From Anaeromyces robustus (taxonomy: Eukaryota; Neocallimastigomycota; Neocallimastigomycetes; Neocallimastigales; Neocallimastigaceae), in assembly GCA_002104895.1 (NCBI GenBank), contig MCFG01000575.1, positions 1 to 28,356 on the forward strand: DNA of 28,356 nucleotides, in the 5' to 3' direction. Positions 20,186 through 28,356 of this stretch are shown here, piece by piece. The position numbers and the translations under genes are program-made. How positions within the stretch are numbered: position 1 is the stretch's first letter; the number at the start of each line of letters is the position of its first letter. The notes under the pieces were generated by a model. The model worked only from the letters and a program-made list of their open reading frames with translations, searched no databases and was not told where the DNA came from.

Positions 20186-20237
20186 TAAAATACAGAAATA
20201 AAATACAGAAATAAAATACAGAAATAAAATACAGAAA
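20186..20237. repeat. 13-bp tandem repeat in LTR-H
   Basis: Four near-perfect copies of TAAAATACAGAAA lie head to tail in the U3 part of LTR-H. Confidence 0.85.
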
Positions 20238-20288
20238 TTAATAATAAATTTTTTCTTAAAATAAAAATTTTTATAAAATTGAGAATGA

Positions 20289-20349
20289 GTGTGAGTCGAA
20301 CCCAAAGAGTTCAGCTCAATGGTCATAGTATTTAACCACTAGACCATGG
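20289..20349 (-). other. tRNA-like segment inside LTR-H
   Basis: The minus strand contains ATGGTCTAGTGGTTAAATAC, an A-box and D-arm as in tRNA-Glu-like genes, closed by TATGACCAT. A GAG-CTGAA-CTC arm follows, then GGGTTCGACTC as B box. The T stem is imperfect and there is no acceptor stem, so it is a relic or mimic and not a called tRNA gene. It occupies the same place in LTR-H as the related segment in LTR-G. Confidence 0.6.
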
Positions 20350-20555
20350 TTACTGATTTACTGATTATGAATTTCGTTACAGGTGAATTCAACAGCGCGT
20401 GGTACATTAGTTTGTTCAGTGTCGCGAATATTAGTGGATTTAAAATTGAAATTCACTAATAGATCAATTACATTTAAATTTCGTTATTGACTAAATCACT
20501 TAAAATTCGATTTTCAATAAAATAAACAAATATTAAAAAGTATTTAAATTGATAT

Positions 20556-21708
20556 TGTAAAGGGTTTGGACAAATTAAATAAATATTAATCAACTTAATT
20601 TAACCCTTAAGATATTAATAAAAATAATCAGAAGAAAAATAACGATAACTTGGCAAATATTGAAGATTTCCTCCGCTTCACTTTGATTTTATGCTCATTG
20701 GGAAGCTCTGCTCAAGAGCTACAACATATCTGAATTTCAGCCCATTTGGACCACTGGTCGACGAGATATTGGACATTAAAGGTTTACACAATATAAAAAA
20801 TATAATTAAATATTTACAAGGATCCATAAATAAATAATTATAAAATTTATATAGATAAAATCTTTTTATTTCAATAATTATATTATAATTTATAATAATA
20901 ATAATTATTCAGATATACAGAAAACGCCTTCAAATAATTTATAAAATATTAATTCGAATAATAATAATAATTTATATAATATATTATAATAATTGTTAAT
21001 TATTTTTATAAAAATTAGAATAGTTGATTATTATATTAATTTACAGAAATTCTTAGAATTCTAAAAATCTCAAAAAGATTTAAAATTTACTTAAGATCTT
21101 AAATAATTAAAAATATCCCATTTTATCTATAATTAATTATACAGAAAAGATCATAAAAATCCAAAGATAAAAATAATTAATATATAGATAAATAATTAAA
21201 TAGTATACTAAGCAATTAAATAATTAAATAGTTAACTAGTTAGATAATTAGAATAGTTATAAATCTAAATCTTAGATTATAAATTCTTATCATTAAATTT
21301 ATTAATAGTTTATATAGTTTTATATTAGTTTTATATAGTTAGATTTTTATCAATATTATTTTATTCATATATTTTATTTAAAATTATACATGTATAAATA
21401 TATTATCAATAGATTATAATAATTAAATGTATTAATATTTATTAGATTTAGAAAAAGTATAAATAAGGATTGAAATTACAATTCCTTTTAATCTTTGTAA
21501 GATTATTAATCTAAAATTAAATTAATGACTTAATAATCTAATTATTATTTAAACTTTTCTTAATTAATTATTAATAAAAAATATTATTATAAAACTTAAT
21601 TATTTTAAAAAGTGTTCTTTTAATTAATTAATTTATTGTGTATTAATAAATAAATTTGCCTATTAATTATATATTTGTTTAATTAGTTATTTTGTTATTA
21701 ATTAAACA
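20556..21708 (+). mobile_element. LTR-like block F, inserted between Gypsy-B coding parts
   Basis: It starts TGTAAAGGGTTTGGAC with an inverted partner AACCCTTA nearby, like the LTR-A and LTR-C 5' ends. At 21458 TATAAATAAGG is followed 39 nt later by GTAAGATTATTAATCT (21497-), the same start motif and spacing as in the Gypsy-A LTR. A plausible ATTAAACA end lies at 21708. No target duplication was found for these ends, so the boundaries are tentative. A G+C-richer island at about 20645-20785 with hairpins (AGCTCT-GCTCA-AGAGCT) is unexplained. No gene is visible. Confidence 0.45.
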
Positions 21709-21746
21709 TCTTGACCTGACCATTATTAAACCAAAACTACCCGCAT

Positions 21747-23237
21747 TTAACATTCAGGAATTAAAGGTGAATGTTTCGGGTGAAAACCATAATTTAGAAA
21801 GAAAGTGGAAAAACCAGTAGACTCTTGAACATCATTGTTATAGCTAAATTCTGCTAGACTTAAGTATTGTTTCCAATCAGAACCTTTATAATTGGAAAAA
21901 CATCTTAAATATTGTTCTACAACGGAGTTCACTCTCTCCGTCTGGCCATTGGACTGATGATGATAAGGAGACGAAAGTTTAAGTTCAATGTTCAGGGACT
22001 GGCAAACGGCTTTCCAAAATTTAGATGTGAACTGAGCACCTCTGTCGGAGATAATTTCATTAGGCAAACCGTGGAGTTTAAAGATGTGATCAATAAAAGC
22101 AGAGGCAGTTTCAACAGCAGAAGGTAAGCTATGGAAAGGTACAAGATGGAACATCTTGGTTAGTCTATCAACAATAACTAAAATACAGGAGAAACCATCA
22201 GAGTCAGGGAGATCAGTAATAAAATCCATGGAAATGGAAGACCAAGGACGTTCACTAATATTAAGAGGGATAAGAAAGCCATAAGGTTTGTGGCGGGAAG
22301 ATTTTGAGCGACAGCAAATATCGCAAGACCTAATATAATTTTTACAATCAGAGGAAAGAGATGGCCACCAAAAGTCGCGGACGATGAGAGAGGTAGTCTT
22401 TCTAATGCCATAATGGCCTGCAGTGGGTGAATCATGGCAGATTTTCAAGATATGATTGCGACAGTTTGGAGGAACATAAATACGATTATCAAATAGAAGA
22501 AAACCATTGCTTATAGAAAATTTGTCAATTTGGTGATGAGGAATTGAAGGCTTTTTATTTTCGAGGTAGGTACAAACATCATGGTAAAAGGAATCAGATT
22601 TGTAGCCTGAAAGAATATCATCATTAAGAGAAGAAGCCGAGCAAATAAGGGCACAAAAATTTTCTGGATGCAGAACAGTGAAAGGAATATCTGAAGAATC
22701 GGTAGAATTAGCATAATCAGGACGGCGTGAGAGAGCATCAGGTTTACCATTGGAAGAACCAGAACGATATAAAATTTTAAAATTAAACTCAGAGAGAAAC
22801 AAGGACCAACGAACGAGTCTTTGAGTCATCTTTTCGGGTTTTTTCTGAAAAAGAAGATTTCGATGATCAGAATGAATAGAAAAGGGAATATCAGAGCCCT
22901 TGAGGAGATGACGCCAGTTTTCCAAAGCAGAGACGATAGCCAAAAGTTCCTTATCATAAATGGGATAATTTCGTTCTGGACCAGTAAGAGATCTTGAGAA
23001 GAAAGCGACAGGGTGGATAGAATTATCACTGGGTGATTTCTGAGATAATACTGCACCGATAGCAAAATTACTAGAATCGGTTTCGACAATAAAAGGAAGT
23101 TCTCGGTTAGGATAAGAAAGTACAGGAGAAGAAGTAAATTTTAATTTTAAGGAATCAAATGCAGACTGAGCTTCAGGAGACCAAGAAAATTTCGTATTTT
23201 TTCTAAGAAGAAGGTGAAGCGGATGAGCTAAAAACAT
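21747..23237 (-). pseudogene. pol: Gypsy-B RNase H and integrase
   Basis: The frame begins in the RT-RNase H connection (HPLHLLLRKNTKFSWSPEAQ). RNase H (VETDSSNFAIGAVLSQK, YPIYDKELLAIVSALENWRH) and GKPDALSRRPDY follow. The integrase zinc domain (CHDSPTAGHYGIRKTTSLI, SCDICCRSK) and core follow (ISMDFITDLP, IISDRGAQFTSKF, HHQSNGQTERVNSVVEQYL). It ends at NYGFHPKHSPLIPE just before LTR-F. The first ATG is internal to the pol reading order and is not a real start. The element copy is broken and incomplete, although this portion is a long open frame of 496 codons. Confidence 0.85.
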
Positions 23238-24951
23238 CTAGAAATTCAATTAATTCAGCAGGGAGTTTGAGCTTTAAATCATGATCTGAAATAAAATTAG
23301 AAATAGAGTTTGTAATGGAATTAGAGTCAGATTTCAAAGTAGAACTGGAAGTAGAAATAGAGTTAGAATTAGAACTAATAAGGGAATAAGACGTAGGACG
23401 AGAATTAGGAACAGAGGTAGCATTAGAACTAGAATTAGAAGTAGAAGTGGAATTAGAATAGGCAGAATTTTGATTTAGAACTGAATTGTAATTTGGATTA
23501 GTTGAAGGACCAAGAGAGACAGAAAACGAATTAACAACTAGGGAGTTATCAGAAACAGAATCCTTTTTTGATTTTCCTTTGGATTCATCGGTAATGACAA
23601 GAAAAGAAGTGTAGTTAGGAGAGTTATCAGAGTTTGAATTATTTACGGAATGGTTCATACTGAAATTGTTATTACGAGAATTATTATGAATATTGTTATA
23701 ACGAGACTTTTTTCGACGAGAATTATTTTCAATGGCAGGGAAAGCAGAAGACTCTTCAGGAAATTCAGGAACGTTAGTAGGTAACGTAACACAATAGGTA
23801 AGGCAATGATTAGAAACAAAGGATAAAGTGTTTGAAGAGAAATCGATGTGTGGGTTGTGTTCCCTGAGCCAATCGAGACCTAGTATACAAGGATAAACAG
23901 GTAAATCAGTAACATAGAATTGGGTTCGACAAAGGTGGTCCTTATAACGGAGATTAAGAGGCGGAGTTATACCAAAAATAGATTGACTACCACCTATATC
24001 AATAATTTTAGGTAAATTACCGTCGTCATGATAAGGTAGATTATGGTCGTTACAGTAGTCAACATCGATAAGATTAAGCTTAGAACCAGAATCAATGAGA
24101 ATCTTGGGTGAAAGTTCAAAAGAGAGTTTAAATTCCTTCGTGAATCGTTCTGAAGATGACTCATTTGAATTTGACGCCATAGTTGGGATTGACATCATAA
24201 ACATACTTTCTTTATTTTTATTTTTCTTATTGCAATCCTTTAACTTATGGTTGGGTGAGCCGCAGTATAGGCAGAGATTTTCCTTTCTTCTTCTTTCTTT
24301 TTCTTCTTTGCTTAAGGGTCCAAATTTTTTCTGGCTAGTTTGATTTTGATTTGGAGGCCTATTTGAATTATTTTGTTTTCTACTATAGGAACCATTACTA
24401 AAATTCCTATTGCTGTAGAACATATTTCTGGACGATAATCTGGAGTCAATCCTGGACGCCACAATTTGGAGGGAAGTGAGGTTCTGGGACCCTGGGAACA
24501 TTTCAATTATTTTCATTGCAACTTGGTTGTTAAGTCCTGCAATGAAAGCGTCCATCTTGGCCTCTTCGTTCCAGTTCGACTCGTCCGAATACTTGTTGAA
24601 TTCTTGTATATACCCACGAATACCCCCGAGTTTTTGTTGTTTAATTGTGCGCAACATCTGGTTTGCTACATATGTTGCGTCACAATTTCCATAATATGCC
24701 TTAAGCTTAGCAACAAAGGCCTGGTAGTCATGCAAACAGGGGTCATCATTCTCTATCAGGGAGGCGGCCCAATTCATTGCATTCCCATATAACCTAGAAA
24801 TAAGATAGATAATTTTTGTTTCGTGGTCGTGGTAGCGATCCGGATATAGTAATAAAACCAGTTCGACCTTGGCTAGAAATCCCTTTAAGAATCGACGGTC
24901 CCCGGCAAATCCGTCCTTTAGAGTAGCATTATTTAATATTTCTTCTTCCAT
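23203..24951 (-). CDS. gag: Gypsy-B gag-protease
   Basis: This 582-residue frame starts MEEEILNNATLKDGFAGDRR. The capsid-like region includes FLAKVELVLLLYPDRYHD, then RLYGNAMNWAASLIE, then IRGYIQEFNKYSDESNWNEE. A CCHC zinc knuckle follows (CLYCGSPNHKLKDC, about residues 227-240). A retropepsin-like domain comes next, with an active-site ILIDSGSKLNLIDV and YPCILGLDWLREHNP. The C-terminal 150 residues are Ser/Asn-rich and low in complexity. This gag differs from Gypsy-A gag in having a zinc knuckle and a fused protease, so the two elements are different lineages. The ATG follows a 37-base A run. Confidence 0.85.
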   Translation of the reverse strand: MEEEILNNATLKDGFAGDRRFLKGFLAKVELVLLLYPDRYHDHETKIIYLISRLYGNAMNWAASLIENDDPCLHDYQAFVAKLKAYYGNCDATYVANQMLRTIKQQKLGGIRGYIQEFNKYSDESNWNEEAKMDAFIAGLNNQVAMKIIEMFPGSQNLTSLQIVASRIDSRLSSRNMFYSNRNFSNGSYSRKQNNSNRPPNQNQTSQKKFGPLSKEEKERRRKENLCLYCGSPNHKLKDCNKKNKNKESMFMMSIPTMASNSNESSSERFTKEFKLSFELSPKILIDSGSKLNLIDVDYCNDHNLPYHDDGNLPKIIDIGGSQSIFGITPPLNLRYKDHLCRTQFYVTDLPVYPCILGLDWLREHNPHIDFSSNTLSFVSNHCLTYCVTLPTNVPEFPEESSAFPAIENNSRRKKSRYNNIHNNSRNNNFSMNHSVNNSNSDNSPNYTSFLVITDESKGKSKKDSVSDNSLVVNSFSVSLGPSTNPNYNSVLNQNSAYSNSTSTSNSSSNATSVPNSRPTSYSLISSNSNSISTSSSTLKSDSNSITNSISNFISDHDLKLKLPAELIEFLDVFSSSASPSS

Positions 24952-24959
24952 GACTTAGA

Positions 24960-24963
<4 letters not shown>

Positions 24964-25000
<37 letters not shown>
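24964..25000. repeat. 37-base poly(T) (poly(A) on the gag strand)
   Basis: An uninterrupted T run ends about 13 bases before the Gypsy-B gag start codon; on the coding strand this is a poly(A) leader immediately upstream of the ATG. Confidence 0.95.
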
Positions 25001-25004
<4 letters not shown>

Positions 25005-25552
25005 ATAGTGGTTGATAAGAAATTAAAATAAAGTTAAATAAAATAGAATAAAATAAAACAAAATCAAACACTATATAAAAATCGGAACAATTGAGAAAAT
25101 AATTTTTTCAAATATAATTATATAATTTAATAAAAAAATTTTAAGATAAATATTATAAGCCTGATTATATAGTGTTGGGTCATCAAATATATAATCAGTT
25201 ATATTATAAACTGCGTTATAATAAAATTACAACGGGCCCTATACTAGCTCTCAAGGTTCTGTTTAGCCGAGAGTTAATATTAATTAAAAAAATTAATAAA
25301 AGAAGGTAACGGTGAAAGAATTTTATAACAACTAACTTATTGTTAGCTAAAAAATAGTTTCAGGTTATCCTTCCCAAGTATCAGCTTCGACAGAATTGGA
25401 TTGAGTATTATGGTATCAAAACCCAACTTCTGTACACCCTAGCAAGGGAGGCGAATTTATAATATTATTTATAATATTTATATAATAAAACTTATTATTA
25501 AATAAATATTTTATAGTTGAAAAAATTTTTTAAAAAAAATAAATATGGTTTT
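25001..25552. other. Structured non-coding region 5' of Gypsy-B
   Basis: No gene is visible. The part from 25170 to 25450 is richer in G+C. CTCTC...GAGAG pairs around AGCTCTCAAGGTTCTG (about 25246-25275). A long hairpin lies at 25390-25433 (ACAGAATTGGATTGAGTA against TATCAAAACCCAACTTCTGT). A copia-like LTR start (TGTTGGGTCATC near 25174) and a TGGTATCA motif at 25411 hint at an LTR plus primer-binding site, but ends and orientation could not be confirmed. It may be Gypsy-B leader, an unrelated LTR, or both. Confidence 0.4.
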
Positions 25553-25741
25553 TTAGAAAAATATTTTTTTTTTTTTTGAAGGAAAAAAATAAAAATTCTC
25601 AGAAAGTTTACTCCAGTATAATAATGTTTTTGAGCAGGAGATTAAAGTCTGATTGAATCTCTCTGCAATACCATTATTTTCTGGACTATATGGAGGCGAA
25701 TATAATTTTATAATGCCATTTTCTTCACAAAAATTTATTAT
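25553..25741 (-). pseudogene. Ty1/copia integrase relic
   Basis: The minus strand encodes INFCEENGIIKLYSPPYSPE followed by NNGIAERFNQTLISCSKTLL, the conserved end of the copia integrase core (SPPYTPQQNGVAERxNRT pattern with the catalytic Glu). Only about 60 codons remain and the copy is broken. It stops exactly at the terminus of LTR-C copy 3. Confidence 0.8.
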
Positions 25742-25976
25742 TGTAAAGATATTTAACGCCACAGTGTAAAATCCTTAAATGTGATTTAAGCCACTATACA
25801 TAGTGATTAAAATTACATAAAATAATTCTGTAAAATTATTGTTTCACAATAATTTAAATCAATTAAATAAAGTTAGAAACAAAATAATTATTAAATTTTA
25901 ATTTTTAATTTATAAAATTTTTCATTGTTTTTAAATTTAAAATATATAATAAATATATTATTAATATTAGAATAAT
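25742..25976 (+). mobile_element. LTR-C copy 3, partial
   Basis: It starts TGTAAAGATATTTAACGCCAC and follows LTR-C copy 1 through the AATTTAAATCAATTAAATAAAG and TTTTTCATTGTTTTTAAATT blocks. It stops at TTAGAATAA, where LTR-G of Gypsy-D begins. It is therefore cut by the Gypsy-D insertion. Confidence 0.7.
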
Positions 25977-26399
25977 TGTAAAGATATATGTCTTTAACAA
26001 TAAATTCAAAATAAATCCTTAACCCTTATAAAAAATATAAAATAAATTTTTGAACTATTTATTAATTATAAATTTATTATTAAAAAACACATGAATTAAC
26101 TTAACAAGTTAGTGTTAAAATAATAATTTATTTTATTAATAAAAACTCGAATAATTAAAAATTTTTTAAAGAGAAATTCACTCGTATTTATAGAAAAAAT
26201 TTGAAAAATTTTTTAAAAAATTTTTTAATGACCAAAATTTAACCAATCAGAATAATTTTGCTTGGTAAAATTTATGGTAAAATAAAAGTAATAAAAATAT
26301 AATAAATTGGAATTAAGAGGTTTCGAACTCGAGAAGTTCGAACCATAGTCTTAGTTACTAACCACTAAGACAGGTTACTCATTTTCATGATTCGTTACA
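25977..26399 (-). mobile_element. Gypsy-D 3' LTR (LTR-G)
   Basis: On the minus strand it starts TGTAACGAATCATG at 26399, behind a polypurine tract, and ends TATCTTTACA at 25977 (423 bp). It contains a TATAAATACGAG box. The tRNA-like segment (26317-26374) lies 25 nt from the LTR start. It matches the copy at 9455-9834. Confidence 0.75.
26317..26374 (-). other. tRNA-like segment inside the Gypsy-D LTR
   Basis: Same arrangement as at 9757-9815: a GTCTTAG...CTAAGAC stem with an A-box-like motif, then GGTTCGAAC and GAGTTCGAAACC B-box-like motifs. Not a complete tRNA. Confidence 0.6.
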
Positions 26400-26776
26400 T
26401 GGTCCTCCTCCAGGATTCGGATACCAGACGAATCATTAAATTGTACTAAAAAAATTTATACTATGCTATGAGTGATTTTTCTTTAATTATTACATTTAAT
26501 ACATTTTAATAAAATACATTTTAATTATTATTTATTTAATTATTATTTTTATAAATATTATAATAAATTTAAGTTGATATTAATAATAAAATATAAATTG
26601 ATATTAATAATAAAAATAAAGTTTGATATTAATAATATAAAATAAAAAGTGATATTAATAAAAATTTTTTAATATTAATAAAGTATAATAAATTTTAATA
26701 AAAGAGATATTGATATTAATATAATAAAGTAATAAAAATTGATATTGATAAAATATAAAATAAAAATATTTGTAAT
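26400..26776 (-). other. Gypsy-D polypurine tract, stem-loop and 3' UTR
   Basis: CTGGAGGAGGACCA (26400-26413, minus) abuts the LTR. GATTCG-N9-CGAATC (26414-26434) forms the conserved hairpin upstream. The remaining stretch to 26776 is A+T-rich with many GATATTAATAAAA motifs and no coding potential. Confidence 0.7.
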
Positions 26777-28356
26777 TTATTTCTTGTTTTTCAAGTTAAA
26801 AGCTTTGAGTAAATCAGGGCAGTTCAAGTTTGATTCCGGTTCCCAGGAGGCTTCTGAAAGGGGATAGCCTTTCCATTTAACAAGGTATTGAGTCTTCTTA
26901 TAATACTTTCTTTTATCTAAGATTTCTTCGACTTCGTATTCTTCTTGATCGTTTACTGTTATCGGCGGTGGAGGTGGTTGTTTTCTACCAAAGTTATCTT
27001 CAAAGTAGGGTTCCAAGCTTGAGACATGGACAACTGGGTGTATTCTCATAGACGGTGGTAGCTCTAGTTTGTATGAGATATCGGAAATTTTTTGTATTAT
27101 CTTGTACGGACCGAGCTTTCTTGGTTTTAGTTTCTTATTGCCTTTGTGTAGAACTAATGAACTATCAAGCCACACTTTGTCATTAACTTTGAATTCTGGT
27201 GGCTTGCTTCTATACTTGTCGGCGTACTTCTTTTGAGTATCGATAGCTTGTTTGAGGTTGTCTTTTAAGTCGTTCAATAGTTTACTAAAATTTCTTGTGA
27301 ATTCTTCAGCTCTGGGAACATTAATTTGGTTAGGAATAGCAGGGGAGTGTTTTGGGTGGAAGCCGTAATTCAAGAAGAAAGGTGATTGTTTTGCTGATTC
27401 TTGAATTGCATTATTATAGCTAAATTCAGCCAGTTTTAAATATTTTTTCCAGTCAGTTCCCTTGAAGTTTGTAAAACACCTTAAATATTGTTCTACAACG
27501 GAGTTCACCCTCTCCGTCTGACCATTTGACTGGTGATGAAAAGGTGAAGAAAACTTGAGAGAGACACCAAGAGATTCACAAATGGCATTCCAAAATTTAG
27601 AAGTGAATTGGGTACCACGATCGGAAATAATTTCTTCAGGTAAGCCATGTAGACAAAAAATATTATCAATAAAAGCAGAAGCTGTATCTTCGGAAGAAGG
27701 AATACTATCGAAAGCAATAAAGTGACCCATTTTGGTTAGTCTATCGATGACAACAAGAATGCAAGTGAAACCAAAGGAAGAGGGAAGATCGGTAATAAAG
27801 TCCATAGAGATTGAAGACCATGGACGATTAGCAATTTCGAGAGGTTGAAGAAAACCATAAGGTTTATGACGAGAGGACTTGGAGCGAGAACAAGTTTCGC
27901 AAGAGCGAACATAATCAGTGACATCAGATGCAAGAGAAGGCCACCAAAAATTACGAGAAATAAGTGATATGGTTTTCTTGGTACCAAAATAACCAGCAGA
28001 AGGCGAGTCATGGCAAATTTTAAGGACAGTAATACGACAATTTAGAGGAACATAGATTTTACTATTGAAGAGTAAGAAGCTGTTACTAAGAGAAAATTTC
28101 TCAATTTGAGGATGAGGAATGGGAGGTTTTTTGTTCTCAAGATAATTGCAAATTTTATTATAGATTTTATCACTTTTATATTCAGAAAGAAAGGAGTCGT
28201 TAATAGAAGAGACAGACGAGACGATAGCACAAAAGTTTTCAGGACGTAAAACATTAAAAGGAATATTTGAGGAAGAGTCAGAATTGGTAAAGTAATCGGG
28301 ACGACGAGACAGAGCATCAGGTTTTCCATTTGACGAACCAGAGCGGTAGACAATAA
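26777..28356 (-). CDS. pol: Gypsy-D pol, 3' part: RNase H end, integrase, chromodomain
   Basis: The minus-strand frame is open from the window edge to the stop at 26777; the first ATG (27805) is internal. In order it shows GKPDALSRRPDY and the integrase zinc domain (CHDSPSAGYFGTKKT, SCETCSRSK). The integrase core follows (ISMDFITDLP, IISDRGTQFTSKF, HHQSNGQTERVNSVVEQYL), then the C-terminal barrel (RKLGPYKIIQKISDISYKLE). A canonical chromodomain ends it ([19 protein letters not shown], then [20 protein letters not shown]). Integrase inserts element cDNA; chromodomains of this lineage bind modified histone H3 and guide integration. The visible part looks whole; protease and RT lie outside the window. 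Confidence 0.9.
   Translation of the reverse strand, partial: IVYRSGSSNGKPDALSRRPDYFTNSDSSSNIPFNVLRPENFCAIVSSVSSINDSFLSEYKSDKIYNKICNYLENKKPPIPHPQIEKFSLSNSFLLFNSKIYVPLNCRITVLKICHDSPSAGYFGTKKTISLISRNFWWPSLASDVTDYVRSCETCSRSKSSRHKPYGFLQPLEIANRPWSSISMDFITDLPSSFGFTCILVVIDRLTKMGHFIAFDSIPSSEDTASAFIDNIFCLHGLPEEIISDRGTQFTSKFWNAICESLGVSLKFSSPFHHQSNGQTERVNSVVEQYLRCFTNFKGTDWKKYLKLAEFSYNNAIQESAKQSPFFLNYGFHPKHSPAIPNQINVPRAEEFTRNFSKLLNDLKDNLKQAIDTQKKYADKYRSKPPEFKVNDKVWLDSSLVLHKGNKKLKPRKLGPYKIIQKISDISYKLELPPSMRIHPVVHVSSLEPYFEDNFGRKQPPPPPITVNDQEEYEVEEILDKRKYYKKTQYLVKWKGYPLSEASWEPESNLNCPDLLKAFNLKNKK

Larger units (their letters stand above)
19838..20381 (-). mobile_element. Solo LTR-H with 5-bp target-site duplication
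   Basis: The 544-bp element has inverted ends TGTAACG...CGTTACA. It is flanked by GGTGA at 19833-19837 and again at 20382-20386, a clean 5-bp target duplication. It sits in the Gypsy-B integrase tail. Read on the minus strand it begins TGTAACGAAATTCAT, has a TATAAATAGG box, and carries a tRNA-like segment 32 nt from its start. It contains no coding sequence, as expected after LTR-LTR recombination. Confidence 0.85.
19340..20440 (-). pseudogene. Gypsy-B integrase C-terminus and chromodomain relic, split by LTR-H
   Basis: The minus strand encodes a gypsy integrase tail over 19521-19837 (KQADKYRSKPPKFKKGDKVW, then RKLGPYKILEKVTEVSYKLD, then IRIHPIVHVSSLEPYYEDSF). Broken chromodomain sequence follows to about 19340, and a short piece of integrase lies at about 20387-20440. 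It closely resembles the intact Gypsy-D sequence at 26777-27400. The copy is broken, and its integrase is interrupted by a solo LTR. Confidence 0.8.
17708..25433 (-). mobile_element. Gypsy-B: older broken chromovirus carrying nested insertions
   Basis: The minus-strand order is gag-protease (23203-24951), RNase H-integrase (21747-23237), integrase tail and chromodomain (19340-20440), 3' UTR, polypurine tract and 3' LTR-B. LTR-F and solo LTR-H are inserted in it, and Gypsy-A sits at its LTR end. No LTR-B copy is visible to the right of gag. It is incomplete and broken in at least three places besides the insertions, so clearly older than Gypsy-A. Treating 17708-25433 as one element is inference from order, orientation and sequence similarity. 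Confidence 0.6.

Noticed and set aside
20186-20237. CRISPR-like short repeats
   Set aside because: The 13-bp units are directly adjacent with no spacers, and this is a eukaryotic LTR.
20551-20916. A 356-bp solo LTR flanked by GATAT (20551-20555 and 20912-20916)
   Set aside because: GATAT is easily found by chance in this composition, and the TATA/start motif at 21458-21507 suggests a longer LTR-F.
25174-25418. Complete plus-strand copia LTR ending at a TGGTATCA primer site
   Set aside because: The start (TGTTGGG) and primer motif are suggestive, but no second LTR copy or plus-strand copia coding is visible and the LTR end before the motif lacks CA.

Overview
The window is very A+T-rich eukaryotic DNA, with long homopolymers, (TAA)n runs and Asn-rich coding. 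It is almost entirely nested LTR retrotransposons, mainly fungal-type Ty3/gypsy chromoviruses with some Ty1/copia relics. Only one host-type locus is visible: a secreted LysM protein followed by a secreted phospholipase A2. The combination suggests an extremely AT-rich fungus, most likely an anaerobic gut fungus (Neocallimastigomycota). That is inference from composition and gene families; a Dictyostelium-like AT-rich genome is a weaker alternative.

Layout, left to right. 1-1790: two LTR-B copies in inverted orientation around a partial LTR-A copy. 1795-2778: plus-strand gypsy RNase H/integrase relic ending in a (TAA)n run. 2834-4320: minus-strand copia LTR and pol relic, abutting a gypsy relic (about 4310-4500). 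4523-5500: LTR-C. 5501-6543 and 9835-10929: two roughly 1 kb direct repeats (LTR-R) that bracket the LysM/PLA2 locus (7116-8515), an inverted LTR-C copy and an LTR-G copy. 10930-17707: Gypsy-A, nearly whole, with almost identical LTRs. 17708 to about 25430: Gypsy-B, an older broken chromovirus in minus orientation with 3' LTR-B. It is interrupted by solo LTR-H with a 5-bp target duplication and by an LTR-like block (LTR-F). 25553-25976: copia integrase relic against LTR-C. 25977-28356: 3' part of Gypsy-D, whose RNase H-integrase-chromodomain frame is open to the window edge.

The most interesting signals are cis-acting RNA/DNA features of the chromoviruses. (1) In Gypsy-A the 11 bases at the inner edge of the 5' LTR are complementary to 11 bases inside the LTR that lie about 38 nt after a TATA box, which is the arrangement of Tf1/sushi self-priming; LTR-F carries the same start motif. 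(2) Three elements share a stem-loop directly upstream of the polypurine tract, with compensatory stem changes. (3) Two LTR families carry a tRNA-like segment with A/B-box-like motifs at the same place near the LTR terminus. (4) The LysM/PLA2 locus is bracketed by direct LTR copies.

Boundaries of solo and degraded LTRs are by eye. Family names A-H and R are local labels.
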